A stretch of DNA of 64,000 bases from Tyto alba (lineage: Eukaryota; Chordata; Aves; Strigiformes; Tytonidae): the NCBI RefSeq assembly GCF_018691265.1, contig NW_024881282.1, positions 49,173,122-49,237,121 on the forward strand, written 5' to 3'. Below the pieces are notes generated by a model. The model saw only the letters and a list, made by a program, of their open reading frames with translations. It was not told the origin of the DNA and made no database searches. Position 1 is the first letter of the stretch. Each line of letters opens with the position of its first letter. The position numbers and the translations under genes are program-made. Positions 37,816 through 52,300 of this stretch are shown piece by piece.

Positions 37816-40800
37816 GTGAGTCCTCTGTTTTCTTCCCTACTTTTCCATAGGTGACTTTCTACAGTATTCAACATGTACCCGAGGAAGAATTTTGCTCTTA
37901 AATTAGACCTAAAATACTTTAGTAGTTTTCTTTTGCTAATCATCAAATGTATGTTTGCATCATAAATAAGCTGAGTCAGAGCATTGGGCTGTGCTCTGAC
38001 ATGTCTGTTACGATGTAGAGGTACTGATGTGCCCCAGGAAGGTTGGTGACAAACCTTTTCAGGTGTTTATACCTTTGCTGGTATTTACACTATGATTGTG
38101 AAGTCCCTGGTTTATTTTGTTATTGCTCTGCAGCACAGTCACTTGATGTTTTCCACATACATTGCTGCTGTTGTTGCAATGAACAATTTGCTGACTGGGC
38201 TCAAAAATCGCTCTGGTGGTGGAGGAAAAGGAGGTGCTGAAAAATGTTGTCACTCTTATCAAGCTGAGGGTACGGCCAGGAAGCAAGTGTTAGGGGACGT
38301 GTTATACTGCATTCCCTTGCTTTTTCTCAGTGTTTCCTGGAAACTCCCCAACTGGTCTTGCCAGCCGTTTTATCAATTAGTAACATGTTTGATCCTATTA
38401 TATCCTGTATAGCTGTAGGCAGGCTAATTTTCAGCTGCCTGTTAACAACATCCCAGGTCTCACAGGCTGGAGCAGGTTTCTCAGACTGCAGGCTGCACAC
38501 TGCAGCAAGGCAATAGCCAAACTATCCCACTGCAATCTGCTCAGGCTCACTAGCTCCAGCAGGCATCTTGCTATCAATCTGAAACAAAATATAGCCTTTG
38601 AACTGCCACTTGGAGTATCCTGATACGCATTTTAATTCTTCCAAATGCAATGTCATTCAGCTAGGAGCAAAACATAGTGCTTATTGTAACAGGAGGAAGG
38701 GTTGCATCCTAGAAAGCTGCAAGTCAAGAGGCACTGTAGTAGGAGAATAGCTGACGCTGAAGTGACATTAGAAGGCTAAAATAATTCTTAAGGTGTATCA
38801 AGAAATATACAGAAGCATTGTCACATAGGAAAACAGCATTAGAGATACCATTATCAGAATTCTGTGTTGGAGACTTTGTTTTCATTCTTTAAAAAGCTGT
38901 TGAAAAATAGATAAAAGGAAAAGAAAAGAAATACAACAGTTTTGAATGTTGTAAAACATTTTATTCTGACAAGGTGTTTCTTGTTCATCCGAGAAAAGTT
39001 AAGAGATGATAAAAAATATCTATATAGGGAAGAGATTTCTAACGTTGCTAATAAGGAGAAGCAATGCAATCTAAAAGGTCACGTGTTAAAGTTCTTTATC
39101 TTCAGAACAGTCAGAAACCTAAATATTGAGAAAAAGAACCAGAAACTGTGGTGAAATTTAAAAATTTTGAAATTAAGAATCAACATTTACCTCTAATAAA
39201 GATGCTTAGTTCAAGGCACAAAATTTAACAATCAGTTGATAAAATTATGCAACTGATGTTAACTAAATATTCATACTTACTGTATAAAAGATGTGTGGTT
39301 CAGTAACAGGAAAGTCCCAGAGAGCTGCAGAAAATCTAGAGGTGAAAAACACCAGACACTTCTCTTACAATATCTGTCCTATTCTACTGATCTCCATGAG
39401 GCTGTGCCTTTAGTTTGTCTACAGCTAAAACAACCAAGGATTCTGATTACCTTTGCCCTCTTCTCTTGTAAGACCGTGAATGGCCATCAATTTATTTCTC
39501 ACGGCAACACAGATTCACCATTTTACTAAGTTTTTTCCATGGAAATTAAATGCTAGCTAGACTATGCTCTGCAATATCCCACAGTTGATGGAGATAGGGA
39601 TGATCTGTCAGGACACATAAGCATTGACATGCAGTACAACTGTCCAAAGAAAAAATCAAGGTTGTGGTCAGAACCACATTTGAAATCATCAATTAAATGA
39701 AAAAAAACCTGACTGGAGCATAATATGCATTTCTGAGAACCTACTTACCATTCTATTTACCCTCAATTAAAGAAACACTAAAAAGGCAAAAATATAGATC
39801 AAAGGGATTCTCTTGGTTGGTAAACCAACCCAATTGTTGGTTCAGAGTATAGACTAAGACTTGAAGAGGTTTAGAAGGAGTGGGTGTTGAATAGGTGATG
39901 GGGTCACCAACACAAACATGTGTTCCAGTTTTGCTTATATAGTAGGGCATCATATTTAGGAAGCCTGTCATATACAAAATTTATTCTAGGAAGTGTTCCT
40001 ACATCATGTGTTTTATTTTTTTCATGTTAAAGCTCAGCTTTTATACAAAGCCCAAGCTAACTGGCTTTTCAAAAGCAAACAGCAGGTTATCTAATACCTC
40101 TGAAAAATATTCAATTCACTACTTCAGTATCTGTAACAGGTATCATACAGTGATTTGGACTGTCATGATGCTGACAATCTTTGAAATGTTATCTGAATAT
40201 ATAAAACAAGAAGAAAACAAGCTAAACAATTATACTAGTTCTTTTTAGATGCATTGCTGCAAGGGTTCTTAACAAAAAGCCCAGCAATTTTGCTTTTACT
40301 TGTGCTCAGCAAAACCTAAAAGTACTTCTTAGAACAGTCAAATAAATTTCCTTTAAAAGGAAGCCTTTATTAAACAGTATGTTGGCTAGTAAGGCAATTA
40401 TGTGAAATCAATCATAGGGCACATAAATAGTTGCTTATTTGTTAGAAAATTTCTAAAACATATGTTTTCTGAAAAATGCCAGAAATAGTTGCGGTGTGAC
40501 AGTTATTGGGATTGGATGGGATGTGCTAGGGGCAGAGCTAGAACTTCTACCAGTGAGAAATACTGGAGATCTGGAATAAGAATCTAATAAGATCTGATAG
40601 TAGAGCTTCAGATCTCAGATATATTTCTCTGTAGAGAAAGAGGAATTATAAAAAAATATTTTCTAGCAAAATTAGTTGAACAGCTTTTCCAACCATTACA
40701 GTAAAATTTCACTTTTGATTTGAAATTTTTGAGTACATTCTAGAGTTTGTCTAATTATAGACTGGTTTGTAGAGACAAAGTGAGGTAGCAAGCACTGGCA

Positions 40801-43800
40801 AACTATTCAGTAAACGGTAAAGACTGAAAAAAACACAAAAAATTCTTGCTCACAGATAGATCACTACTATTTGGTATAGGTGAGCCTGGTCTGCCCAGCA
40901 TATGAATGTACAGTTTGGGGCTTCAAAGCCTATCCAGCAGGCAGTGTTTGTGGGTTGCATGTGTATCCTTGGAGCACTGTCTCATGGCTCACTGCCTCTT
41001 GCTCTGAGCAATTCTACTTTGCAAGGACAACTGTAATTTCATGCCAAATGATACTTATTTGTGCACATCAGGATGGGATAGCTAAAATAAATAGTGCCTA
41101 GCATTGTAAGTAATCACGTTGAGGTCAATGTTGTCTATGGAATAAGTAACTAATTGGACTAAATAAGAATTTCAGTTTTGTCATAATAAAACAATCAACT
41201 TTTGATGAATAGTAACAGGAATTCAAAATGCTTGACCTGAAGTCTAGATGAACTAAACATTTGTGTTCAACTTGGAAATTCTAAAAGCAGATCTGGCTTT
41301 GATAAATTGAATACTATTAATACTGTCATGTTGAAACAGTAACTTAGAGCTCTTACTTTCTGGGAAACCCTGTGCTATAGAATCATAAATAAGACCCTGT
41401 ATTTTTACAGAGAATGTTATCCAGAAAATGATATCTCACAATTCATAGACACAAACCAGTCCAATTAATAAGCAGGTGACCAAAGTCAAAGGTCCCTGAA
41501 ATGGGGACAACTCAGTGCTGCTAAATTTGAGACATTTATCAAACTGTCTCACAGAAGTACTGTTAATCTAAATGTGTCTGATTTAAAGTGCTGGTAATTT
41601 ATTTGGCTCTTTCATCACTTGTGAAGTTTGTGCCATTAGTATTTAATCATCTCAGATTCATAATCATCCTCCCTTCCTGCAATATACCTCAAGGACAATA
41701 AAGTCCTGTAGTTTTGTCTTTGTGCTTCCTTTTCCCCTTCAGTCTCAACTAGTGAAGAGGCATTTTAAAGATACTGAGTGCTCCACTCTACAAGGCTGCA
41801 ACTTCTCGCATTGTGAGGACATTTTCACTCAGAAAGGCAGAACTTTTTTTTAGTTGCAAATCATTATGTTTTCATTCTCAAGTTCCTTTATTTTTCTCCT
41901 GTAGGTCTATTTGAGTTGATCCTGAGAGCAAAGCCTACTGAAGTTCACACCACAGGCTCATCAGATAATACATATTACAGTATTAAATATTTCAGAATCT
42001 CTGGGCAGTACCTTTATGCTGGTTCTTTGAAATGTTGGTGCAGATTAAACCAGCCAGGTTGTGTTCTTTTGAAAGAGAGGTGTCTGCATGGGACTTACTA
42101 ATGACCTCAGGAAAGAGCATAAGTGCACAGGAAGAAAAAGAGGAAAGATAAGCAGGTTCCCAGAAACCATGGAAAAATGTACTGAGCCATTCTGAAATGT
42201 TGGGCCTTGTATCCCCTTTCACCCTCCACCTGTGCATGTGTCTTACTCTATCCCTGAGCTCCCAGAGGAAAATCTGCAGAATGGAGAAGCAGATCAGAGA
42301 CAGCTTCTTTTTTGCAAGACCCTCCAGCTTTGTCAACACATGTAAATATGTTCATTTTGAGATTATTCACATTACATTTCCAATTCCCCTTTGTAGCAAA
42401 CCCTTATTGTTTAGGGAAAAATAAAATTCAGAGGGAAAACTAGGGAAATAGAAGCGCATCTGGGAATATGTTATCATGATGTCAGAACACCAATAGAAGA
42501 AGTACTGTGCAGAGAGGAGCAACTTCCATAAGTAGTTCATGCCACAAATGAGAGAAGATGTATCTCATCAGTATCAAAACTCTTGAACATGTCCCAAAAG
42601 ATTAAAATGAACTTTAGTTATGGGAACTTTACTTTGACTCAATAGACTCTAAACTGCTTCTTGTTTCAATAGATCCTATATGATATTTTGTCTCCTGTAA
42701 GTTTCCGCATCTATACAGACATTTAACTCCTGCTTTAAGGAGAAATCTCAAGCTTCAGAAGTTTCACAGTATTAACGTAAAAAATTAACTTGCTCATCTT
42801 TTATCTACTCTTTTCCGCAGAACAAGGAGACTGTATATAATCTGGGCCAGAACCTTCTCTGCACTGTGGATCTGATAAACTAATTTGACAGTGAAAAAAA
42901 CTTTAAAAACAACTATTTATTACCAGTTGGGAGGTCTCCTTCTCCAAATAAGTTCCTAGAAGTTTGGAGTAGGTGTACCAAACTCCCCCATCTTCACACT
43001 GTATTGTCCAGGTAAAAAAAGATTTACAGGGTACTATCCCACTTGTTGAACCAACTTGTAGTGACTGATACCAGCTAATACAATTCAGATAATTTAATTC
43101 TTAACAGTGATTAAAATGTATAAGCTTTGCAAATGATATACGATATCTGCTTCTTCTACTAAGGACTCATATTTCTCTTCAGCCTATGTTTTAGAAGATG
43201 TTTACATCCAGATATAAAAAGGCATATAGAAACATCTATGGTAACGAAAAACTTTTAAAAACGCACAGCTGATCCAATTCTGTTGAAGAACACCACCAAA
43301 AGAGCTACCAAAGAGCTCAGACAATATCACAGATAGTGCTCTTTCACTGTTAGATATGCTACTGCTTGTTTTCCACTTCGTTATAAGTGAATTTTCCTTA
43401 TTTGGAAAAGAAAATGCTGGCACTTTTGTCTGGATTCACTATTTTCTAAGATGTGTCTTCTATACGTTGCTCAATGCACAGGTGTCTTTCCCACATTGCA
43501 TGTTTCCATGTGAGGTAGTCAGATCCTTTACCAAGATCTGTCTTAAAGGCACAGATCACCTCATCCACCTTGGTATGGCTAAGCATGAAGCATAACCATT
43601 TTAATTTCTGTATGCAATCAACAACAGTTTCTCTAGAGAGCAATTTAAATCTCAGAACCTGCAACTGACCCTCTAGAAGAGCCATTCTTGCTGTTGACCA
43701 GACAGGGAGTCTGGAGTGACTAGACTTAGTATAGGTACTTAAGGATCTTTAATTCAGTTTGTTTATGCATCTCTAGGGATCTAGGCACCTGCTTTAAGTG

Positions 43801-46470
43801 CTTTACTGTTGGAATACACAGAAGAATATGCTCAATCAATTTCCTGCACTGTGCCTCAGGTTCAAGCAAGAATCTGAATTTTAGGCTCTTGTCAACTTGA
43901 AATGCTAAGTTTTGGGACAGACAACTTAAAATCTATGTGACCTATAATGCAACACAGCTCACAAAATTTGTAATGGAAAACGAGATAAGACGATAACACT
44001 ACAAAGCAACGATACAGTATCCCTTGAAAAAGCATGTTTGGTGCCATAGATATAATTATAGATTAATTAATTTTATCTTCTTCCTAATGTAAAAATAAAT
44101 TAGTATATACAAAAATTCTCCCTACCTCAGAATTTTTATGTATCTGGATACATACTTGTAGTGCATTTGAGAAGACAGATCAGATTATTCTTAATCACTC
44201 CTTGTTCATCATGATCATTTAATTAGATAAAATCACTCATTCATTCTACAATGTTTCTGAAATGAAATACTGCATAAACTGATGCATAACAATCTCAGTG
44301 AAATTCACAACTGATTATTGGCCTGTGTCAATATATCAGAAGATATATTTGTAACTACATTTTCAGCAAATTAATCAAAACAAATTAGATTTTAACTATT
44401 TGTACCATGGCAATATGTGGTATCAAACAACATTATTGACATATTTTGTATATATTTTTTGATGAAGTAATCTAGCTTTCTATAAATGTGAGAGATTTTT
44501 GGCTTCTTTTGAAATGTTCTTGTTCCCCACTGATGAAAATATACATATTTTCATTTTCATTGACATCTTTACCCTGTGTTATATCAGAATCACCTTTGGC
44601 CCCAAGTTCTTTGAAGTAAGCATCTGTCTCTTAGTAAAAGGGTTTCTTAAATGATGGTATGTTTGAGATTGCAAGGGAATTTCAGATATTCTGATAGTTG
44701 GAAGAATATCTTGTATCGAGAGACTATACTACAAGAAGATTGTAAGGTCCAGTGGGTACAGAATACCCATGTTCTTTTTGCAGTTAAACTATGCAGCCCT
44801 TGTCTGACTTTGAACTAAGTGCTTCACATCTTTTTACTTTAGAGTGGTTTGTATACTGTTCTTATCACCGTAGTTTTGGAACAGCTGCCAGTAAGACACT
44901 AAAAAGTAATTATACATCTGTTTCTCATCCTTTGAGGAGTGAGAAGTATGTTATTGGAGTGTTTTCTCTGCATTTTTTATATGCATGTTTCTATAGGTTT
45001 ATATTAGAAAGGGTAAAGTCAAAGAAGAAGTACCTTGTGCTTATAGCAAAGTTGTGAAGTTTGCCCCTGAGAGTGCATTTCCAAGTCTCAGACTCTCACT
45101 GTGAATGTAGTTTAGCTCATCACTGTTATAGTAGAAAGTTTAGTTGTACAAAGGAATGTCATTGTGGATGATGGTCTCTTTCAGAGCCTGAGGTAATACC
45201 AAGGTATTTGCTGCTTTAAAGATGAGGATTAGGATCTTGCATTTGATTCATAAATAAATGAGAACCCAGTGTAAGAAGGGAACATTTATGACGTGTTCAT
45301 GGTCCTTTTAGATTTGTTCCAGTTTACGATTGTATGTGCACAACTATTGAGCCGCACTGGAAACCCAATTCATATCCCTTACTATTGGAAAACCTGTTTT
45401 GTTTTAAAATGTCATTGATTTCCATTGCATGGATCAGACATCTGCCATTGTCAGACACTGCCGACCCACTACCTGTGGACTGTATGCATTCTAGTACACA
45501 TCAGTCTTCTCCCCTTACAGGAATTAACTAAATGGTTTGTATCAAAGCAAACACAGGATGCATTCATGACCAAGTAGAGCAGGGTCTTTCTCCATCATTT
45601 GAAGCCATTTACTTTTTATCTTTTAGGTGATGGAAAATGATGTTTGAGGAATTCTTTGCTAAAGACTTCTGTTGAAACTAAGTTTTCTAGAAATCTGTGC
45701 CACTCCAATATAGGTACAGATTTCTGGCCATACAGGTGTGTCAGAAACAACACTGACTCAAGTAAAAATCCAAAAGCAGGACCAGAGCTCTTTTTACCTC
45801 TTTGAACTTTAACTTCTTTGATGTGTGTGTGTGAGTGGAACTGTATCTGTTTCAAAAATATATATTCTTCTGCAGAAGTTCCTAAGACGGTGCTGGAGGA
45901 CTTCAGTATGAAAGTATTTCTTACCGTATTTCCCCACCAATGACAGGATACTCCACATGGCCCATCAGTGCACAGCTTCCAGATTGTTTTTTCCAGGAGA
46001 GGAACCATTTGATTTTGATCGGTGGTGTAGATGAAGGCACTGCAAGTGTGCACACTAGGAAGCACTGCATCTTGAAAGAACCAAGGCTACACATGGGGGC
46101 ACCCATATATACTACAGAGGCACCTCTACCTAAGACAGAAAGTGGCCAATTTGTTTTTGACCACTTTTAGTTTCCTAACTCTGAAGGTTTCATTCTTAAG
46201 TATATTACGCTGGTTTAGGCCTACTGGGAAATGTCACTGAGTATGGTTTATCTTTCACCATACTGGGACAGTCTAGAAACACAACACAAGAACAGTAGAA
46301 AGATTTACTTTTGAGTACCATGTTGAGAGAGATTAGGGAAAGGACTTGCACAATGGACTGAGTATGGATGTGTATTCATAGCCAAAGGAACTGTTGGAGA
46401 CCCTTGGTACATTTTGGCACAATACTTAGAATGGTTGTCATTACCCTCTCACCCAACAACAATATTTTAT
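37816..46470. other. unique non-coding DNA
   Basis: No supportable gene or transposon in about 8.6 kb. A plus-strand frame at 38092-38412 (106 codons, with a short Gly-rich run) and a minus-strand frame at 45616-46065 (149 codons) show no domain and no repeat origin I recognise. A short perfect palindrome (ATGAAAATA...TATTTTCAT, 44533-44554) is present. Weak resemblance to a MIR box around 43840-43860 is too short to call. Confidence 0.5.
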
Positions 46471-46475
46471 GGTTG

Positions 46476-47104
46476 TGTTGTGGTTTAATCCCAACTGACA
46501 ACCAAGCATCGCTCAGCTGCTTGCTCACTCCCCACACTCAGATGGGGGAGAGAAGCAGAAAAAATAAATAAAACTCATGGGTTGAGATAAAGACAGTTTA
46601 GTAGGACAGAAAAGGAAGAAAATAATAATAATAACAACAACAATAATAATAACAATAATAATAATAACAAACATCAATATCAATAACAATAATAATAACA
46701 ATAATAATGATAACATTTGAATATACAAAACAAGTGATGCATAGCGTAATTGTTCACCACTTGCTGACAGATGCCCACTCAGTTCCTGAGCAGTGATTTG
46801 TCCCTGCCAGCCAACTACCCCCAGTTTATATGCTGAGCATGATGCCACATGGTATGGCATGTTCTTTTGGCCAGTTTGGGTCAGCCGTCCTGGTTGTGTC
46901 CCCTCCCAACTTCTTGTGCCCACCCAGCCTTCTTGCTGGCAGAGCACAAGCAGCTGAAAAATCCTTGACTTAGTATAAACATTACTTAGCGATAACTAAA
47001 AACATCAGTGTGATATCAACACTATTCTCATACTAAATCTAAAACACAACACTATATAAAGTACTAGGAAGAAAATGAACTCTATCCCAGCTAAAACTGG
47101 GACA
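46476..47104 (-). mobile_element. solo LTR, 629 bp, avian ERV (family A)
   Basis: The plus strand begins TGTTGTGGTTTAATCCCAAC and ends CTAAAACTGGGACA; the sense strand is therefore minus, running from TGTCCCAG to CACAACA. A perfect 5-bp duplication flanks it. In sense orientation a TATAAA box lies at 46830-46825 next to an ATGCTCAGC motif that is shared with the other family A copies at 55228 and 60396. The ATTAAA-type polyadenylation signal of those copies is eroded here. An expanded AAT/AAC tract (46621-46712) lies within. No viral genes remain. The family is one I remember as common in passerines. Confidence 0.92.
46621..46712. repeat. (AAT)n/(AAC)n microsatellite within the LTR
   Basis: About 90 bp of mixed AAT and AAC triplets, with a few ATC interruptions near 46673-46682. 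The other LTRs of this family in the window have no such array at the matching position, so it expanded after insertion. Read on the minus strand it yields an artefactual run of Ile, Leu and Val in a 140-codon frame. Confidence 0.92.
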
Positions 47105-48920
47105 GGTTGACCCTATCAAATGCAATGGAGAGGCTAAGAACAAATTGAGATTTTGTTGAGGGGGAAGCTATCTGTTGATGCTACTATAGCAGCTCCAGTT
47201 CTGCAGTTGGGCTTGAATATAACTGCAGTTGTCTCAGGTTGTTCCTCTGTGAATTTTTTCAGAAGGTTTTACAAGAGTAAAAACCACCTAGAATTGCTAT
47301 ACCTGTTTAGAATAACTTGACATCAAATATAAATCAGATTGGTGACACAAAAAAACAAAAATTCTTTTCCATCCATCTTTTCTTTTGCCTGCTTCTGTTG
47401 TCAGTTCTCAACAGAACCTTGTGACATACCTGCGCAGTAATTAACTCAAATATATTCTTGTTTCAGGTAGGCTCCACCACTGTTGTTATTTTCCTTCCTT
47501 GAGTGTCAGATGTTGCTGAGACAACAAATTCTGCTACTTCTTTGCAGATTAGAGAATTCTGATCATAGCTTTTATGTTGCCTTAGCTTTCCCACTCTCTG
47601 ACAACATTTGACTGTCATGTAAATTCAATCTTATTGCAACAGATTTATATTTCTAAATTAAACTTTTACATCATCTAAATGTTTGGTAGAAAAAAATTAA
47701 AAGCATCTCAATTTTTTCATTGACTACATATTGATAAAGACTGCTAGTGTCATAGAGCAGTGAAAGTCAGGCAGGCAGGACAGAAGTTTGGACCCTGTGC
47801 TAGATGTTAAACGAGCATCAGCTCTGCAAGAAGCGTGAGATGGAGACTCCATTCAGCCATGTGGATAGTGTAGGCTCAGTCCTGCTCAGTGCTAAAAGGT
47901 GTAGAGACAGCCTGACCCCCGTGGCTGCAAGGTACCGTAAGGGACAGCTTACAGAGAACGGCCCTACAGCAGGAGCTTGGTCTGCCTGGCCCCAGCCGTC
48001 AGGATCAAGCTCTTGAGTGCCCAGAGGACCAGGGAAAGCTGGCATGAAAGTCCCCGGCTTCCTGCTAACCGGTGCTTTGTGCGTGTCTCTGAAGAGGCAC
48101 AGTTGATTAATGGTCTTTCCTAAACCACCAACTCTTCTATGCAGAAATTTCAATGAAAACAGTAATTTTGAAATTCCAGTGGCCTGTCTGTGCATGAGTG
48201 AAAGCTGGCTTGAACTGCAGTGAACTCACTCCTACCACTTTTGTAAATCTCTCTTTAACAAACACTCTGACAGTCACTGCAATGGTCTTCTGTGTTGCTT
48301 CACACACCACTACTTTTCTCATTAACCAAAAAGACAGATGTGGGGGGTCACTGTCATGATTTTCCTTTTATTGAAGATGGTTTCAAGGTTATGCGTAGTG
48401 CCACCGTCAGATTTTTCACACTGTTGGCACTTTGTTGTTACTTGTAATGCTGCGTTTGCCAATAGCTGAGGCAGTAGAGTGAGGCTGTAATAGTGCTTTT
48501 TGGCAGCACAAACATATTTGAACTCCTAGAGATCCTTTGTTTTATCTTATGGTTGTAATTATTTGCTATGTTCCTTTCATATTATTTTCAACCCCCTACT
48601 ATCTGATGAAAACATTTTTGCTGAGCTTTTCTCTTACCGTCTTTACTTTTCCTCCATATTTGTAATGACAATAATTCTCCCAGACCTTCCACTGTTTCTT
48701 CCCTTTAAACTGATACAATGTCTTTGGAGATATTATCAGCAGTGATAACCATTGGTTTATGTTACTTTAAATTGTGCCAGCATAGATCTCTACTCAGATG
48801 TGAGATTGTTTCATAAACATTTGAGCTCATCCATTTTTTAGGGGGAAAAGATGGAGTTTGCTGCTGGTATGTACATATTTTGCTTCTCTTCCATACAGAA
48901 ATGAAAATAATTGGAAGATT

Positions 48921-48950
48921 AGGTCTAATTTAGTCTAATTTAGTCTAACC
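48921..48950. repeat. 10-bp tandem repeat x3
   Basis: Three back-to-back copies of (t/a)(a/g)GTCTAATT-like decamers at 48921-48930, 48931-48940 and 48941-48950, the last with a CC ending. Confidence 0.75.
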
Positions 48951-48997
48951 TCCAGATTCTTCATGGTACTCTACTCCAGCTGATGGCGCTCCTCCAG

Positions 48998-49015
48998 AAA
49001 AAAAAAAAAAAAAAA
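48998..49015. repeat. poly-A run, 18 bases
   Basis: Uninterrupted A18. No retroposed gene or SINE body is recognised beside it. Confidence 0.9.
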
Positions 49016-49323
49016 GAACCCCTCCCTTAAAACCCAAATCATCCCCAAACCCTGTATCCTATACCAGTTTTTAGCTTTTCTTATGCACAGCAAGCACTAA
49101 GAGGTACTTTTGCCTTTATGCACCATAGGGTGACCTCATAGCTTCTAGCTTTTATAAGTGGGATGGTCAAAAGGAGAAGAGAGTTTATAAAAAATAATTA
49201 GCTAAAAATACCTCACTCTTTTCTCATTTTTTACTTCAGTTGCCCCATCTCCATTCTTCCTTCTTTCTCTAAATACACTGGATATGTTACCTGGGACTGA
49301 TGTCCTCTGCTTCTACCCTAGAT

Positions 49324-49339
49324 CCCCCCCCCCCGCCCC
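49324..49339. repeat. C-rich homopolymer tract
   Basis: Eleven C residues, one G, then four C residues. A strongly strand-biased run in otherwise mixed sequence. Confidence 0.9.
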
Positions 49340-52300
49340 ACAGCTTTCTCCTGTGCCATCTAGAAGCATTTATTCAAAGGTTTCTAAAGACTTCTTTCTA
49401 AAAGTATCTCAGAATCACAATTCAAGTCCTTCCTGACTGGTCACTAACCTCTAAATTCTCTGACCTTTTCTTATATAGACCCTAACTCCCAAATGTAGGT
49501 TGCTGGTGAGGTGCTGAAATCTGTAAGGTGCAGTGAGAACAAGAAAGAGGTACTGAAGGAACAACAGAAAAAGCACAGAGAAACAAAAACAGACAAAAGG
49601 ATTTCCATTCTTTATGGTCAGGACAATGCATGCAGGTTTATATTCATGAGCATATGAAAAGAGGCAGCCACTCTATCCCTTTGTGTGGCAGGCATCTTGC
49701 TGGGAGACCTGACCCCTTGTTAGCTCATGGGAAAGGAAGAGACGACAAGCAGACTGCGGGATGCTGTAACAGCCATGCACAAATCTTCCCGGACAACTGA
49801 GTAGTTGTGCCTGAGTTCCCCAGCAGAGACACAGGGTTTTTATCTCTGCGACAGCCCTCATCCTGAGGAACTGATAGATTATGCAGAAGTAAATGAAGAG
49901 TATAAAGTTAAAGGGCATGATGAGAATTATGCAGTTCCCAAGCAGGGAGCCAGTCTAAATGCCACAGTAAAAGCATCTTCCACACACATGGGGACTAGAG
50001 CAATTGCCAAAGGGAAGCAGACTCTTTGGGGGTCTTTTTGTATGAAGTGAGGAAAGTCACTACACCAGATTGTTGCTTGTTCCTGCTGCCATAACTGAGA
50101 CACCTCTTTCACACTGATCTGGGTTGCTCTCAGAATAAGAGGGGTGGATTAAAGCCTCATTCATATCCATCTAAGTAAATAGAACTGTCATTTTTATCAG
50201 CTTCTGTTGTCCAGTCTCCCTCCCTCCCCCTTTTTTCTTTCTGCAAGTAATTTAGTTTGCTGAAATAAATCAACATGCTTCTCAAGTCTAGTCCTCTACA
50301 GTTAGCATAGCCATTTCACATAGATTTAAACTGGAAGGTTTAACTTAACATTTGCTGCATGATCACCAGACATTACAAGGTGCAAAACCACCACAGATTT
50401 GCAGTGATTTTGAAACCAATTGATGTTACAGGAAAAAAGCAGAAGTGAGTAGTTAGCCTACCTGGAGCACATGTTCCTACCATGATGTAGCTGGTCTACA
50501 TGATTTCATAAACTGCTGATCAGCTACAGTTTTGGATGGGGTTATGGGCAGGGGCCATGATTCTCAAAAGAGATCCTCCAGAAGGCACACACTATAGCTT
50601 CAGCCTTGAAGCACTGCTTCAGCAGGAAATTTTCTTGTAGACAGGGATTTAACAAAGCCCAGACATCAGAAGCACTAGCTGTGTAACCCAGCATCACTCA
50701 GGAATGAGAAATCTGAGAAATCTGTGTAATGCCAACCTCAAAACAGGGATCACAGTAGAGGTATGAGATGATTCTCTCCACAAGCACTACAGGAGATCAA
50801 AATCAAAGCAATGAATGACAGCAGATAACATGAACAGGCCTGCAACATCACTTGATGCATCTAGGGAGATTTTCAAAGTCTGTCATATTCCAGATAAGTA
50901 CATTATAGGCTTCAAGTGCTTACTTTCAAGCGCGTAGTAACACCACTGGAAGTTGCTTCTTTGAGTGTTACATTACTCAGGTGTTTAGGATTGCTAAACT
51001 GACAACCAAAAGTATCTTCAATGTTGGCAAAATAAGAAAAGGACCTGTACAAAATATACAAAGCATTTGAAAAGAAAAAAATGTTTCTGGAAACACTGAG
51101 GAATTGGCACCAGCAATCACATTTAAAAAATTAATATAAACTAAGGTTTAGAATTGAGACTTTTCCCAATCTTTTAAAAAAGTTTGTTCTGATAGTGTTC
51201 ATGGGTACAGGACAGATTGTTCTCAGTTTGCAGCTTGTATACGGTGATCCTATCTACAAACGACAACACAGATAAATTATGAAACTCAGAAGTTGGGAGT
51301 AAAACTTAAGCAGCACCACAGATGACATGGGTGGAAAAAAGGGGAAAATAGCTAAAAAAATAGTCTTTTAGTTTTGTTCAGTTTGCATAAGGCTTTGATT
51401 CTCTCAAATCATTTTTATCATCAAAAGCCTGCAGCACCACAAGGTGGCAGTAAAAAATTACTTATTGCATAATTTTTGACACCTGGTTATGTAAACAGTA
51501 TATACACCTATTGTCCCAGTGTTGAACTTATGCAGATATCAAACCTATCTCATCTGTTATAAAAATGACACATATGGTCAAGTTCTGACATTTGTGCAAA
51601 AAATGCACTAACATTAGTCAAACAATTAAAACATCTTAACTCAGGAATTAAGAATTTCAATTTGCAATGTATGCAAAGTTGTTTGCAGTAGAAAATTCTT
51701 TAAATATTTAGAATGATCAACCACTTCTCTTCCACTTGGCAATCAAAATCCTTGAAACGACACAGAAGAATTGAAACATTATCCCTACATACCTTATGTA
51801 CCCCATGTACCCTATGGTACAGAAAAATAAAACTGAAAATGAGAATGGATTGTGATGAATATGTTTCCATCTACCAGAGTAGAACTAGGTGCCAAGCAAA
51901 GTCCTCTGCTGAGGTAGTTAGTGGTACAATCTGCCTCTTCAGAAATAAGAGTGAATACCTCAAATCTTGCTTCTGTCAGAGGCAGATGAGATTTGTTCAA
52001 TGCATTCGATACAAGAATCAGCTCCTAAAATGTTATTGGATATAAATGATTGCCCAAGCAGAAAGACGTAGTGAGGGTCACACTGCAGAGAGGTTTTTTG
52101 CTGAGATCAGCCAGAATTTCCTCTTGTACCTTCTTTGTTGAGTGCACAAGTGTCAACTCATCCATCATTTCATTTTTCTTATGCCTAGTCACCTCTAGTA
52201 GCCAAAAGTAATGTGGGGAGGGATCTGGCTTTTCAAAATCACAATCTTCAGTGTTAACTTCAAGTGTTGCTGCCCTCCCCCATACTCCCACACTTCCAGC

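Larger units (their letters stand above)
46471..47109. repeat. 5-bp target-site duplication GGTTG
   Basis: GGTTG flanks the LTR exactly, at 46471-46475 and 47105-47109. Confidence 0.88.

Noticed and set aside
45616..46065. 149-codon minus-strand frame
   Set aside because: No domain, no splice support and no repeat origin recognised; length is within chance for 64 kb of non-coding DNA.
46525..46947. 140-codon minus-strand frame with a long Ile/Leu/Val run
   Set aside because: It is the translation of the AAT/AAC triplet array within a solo LTR.
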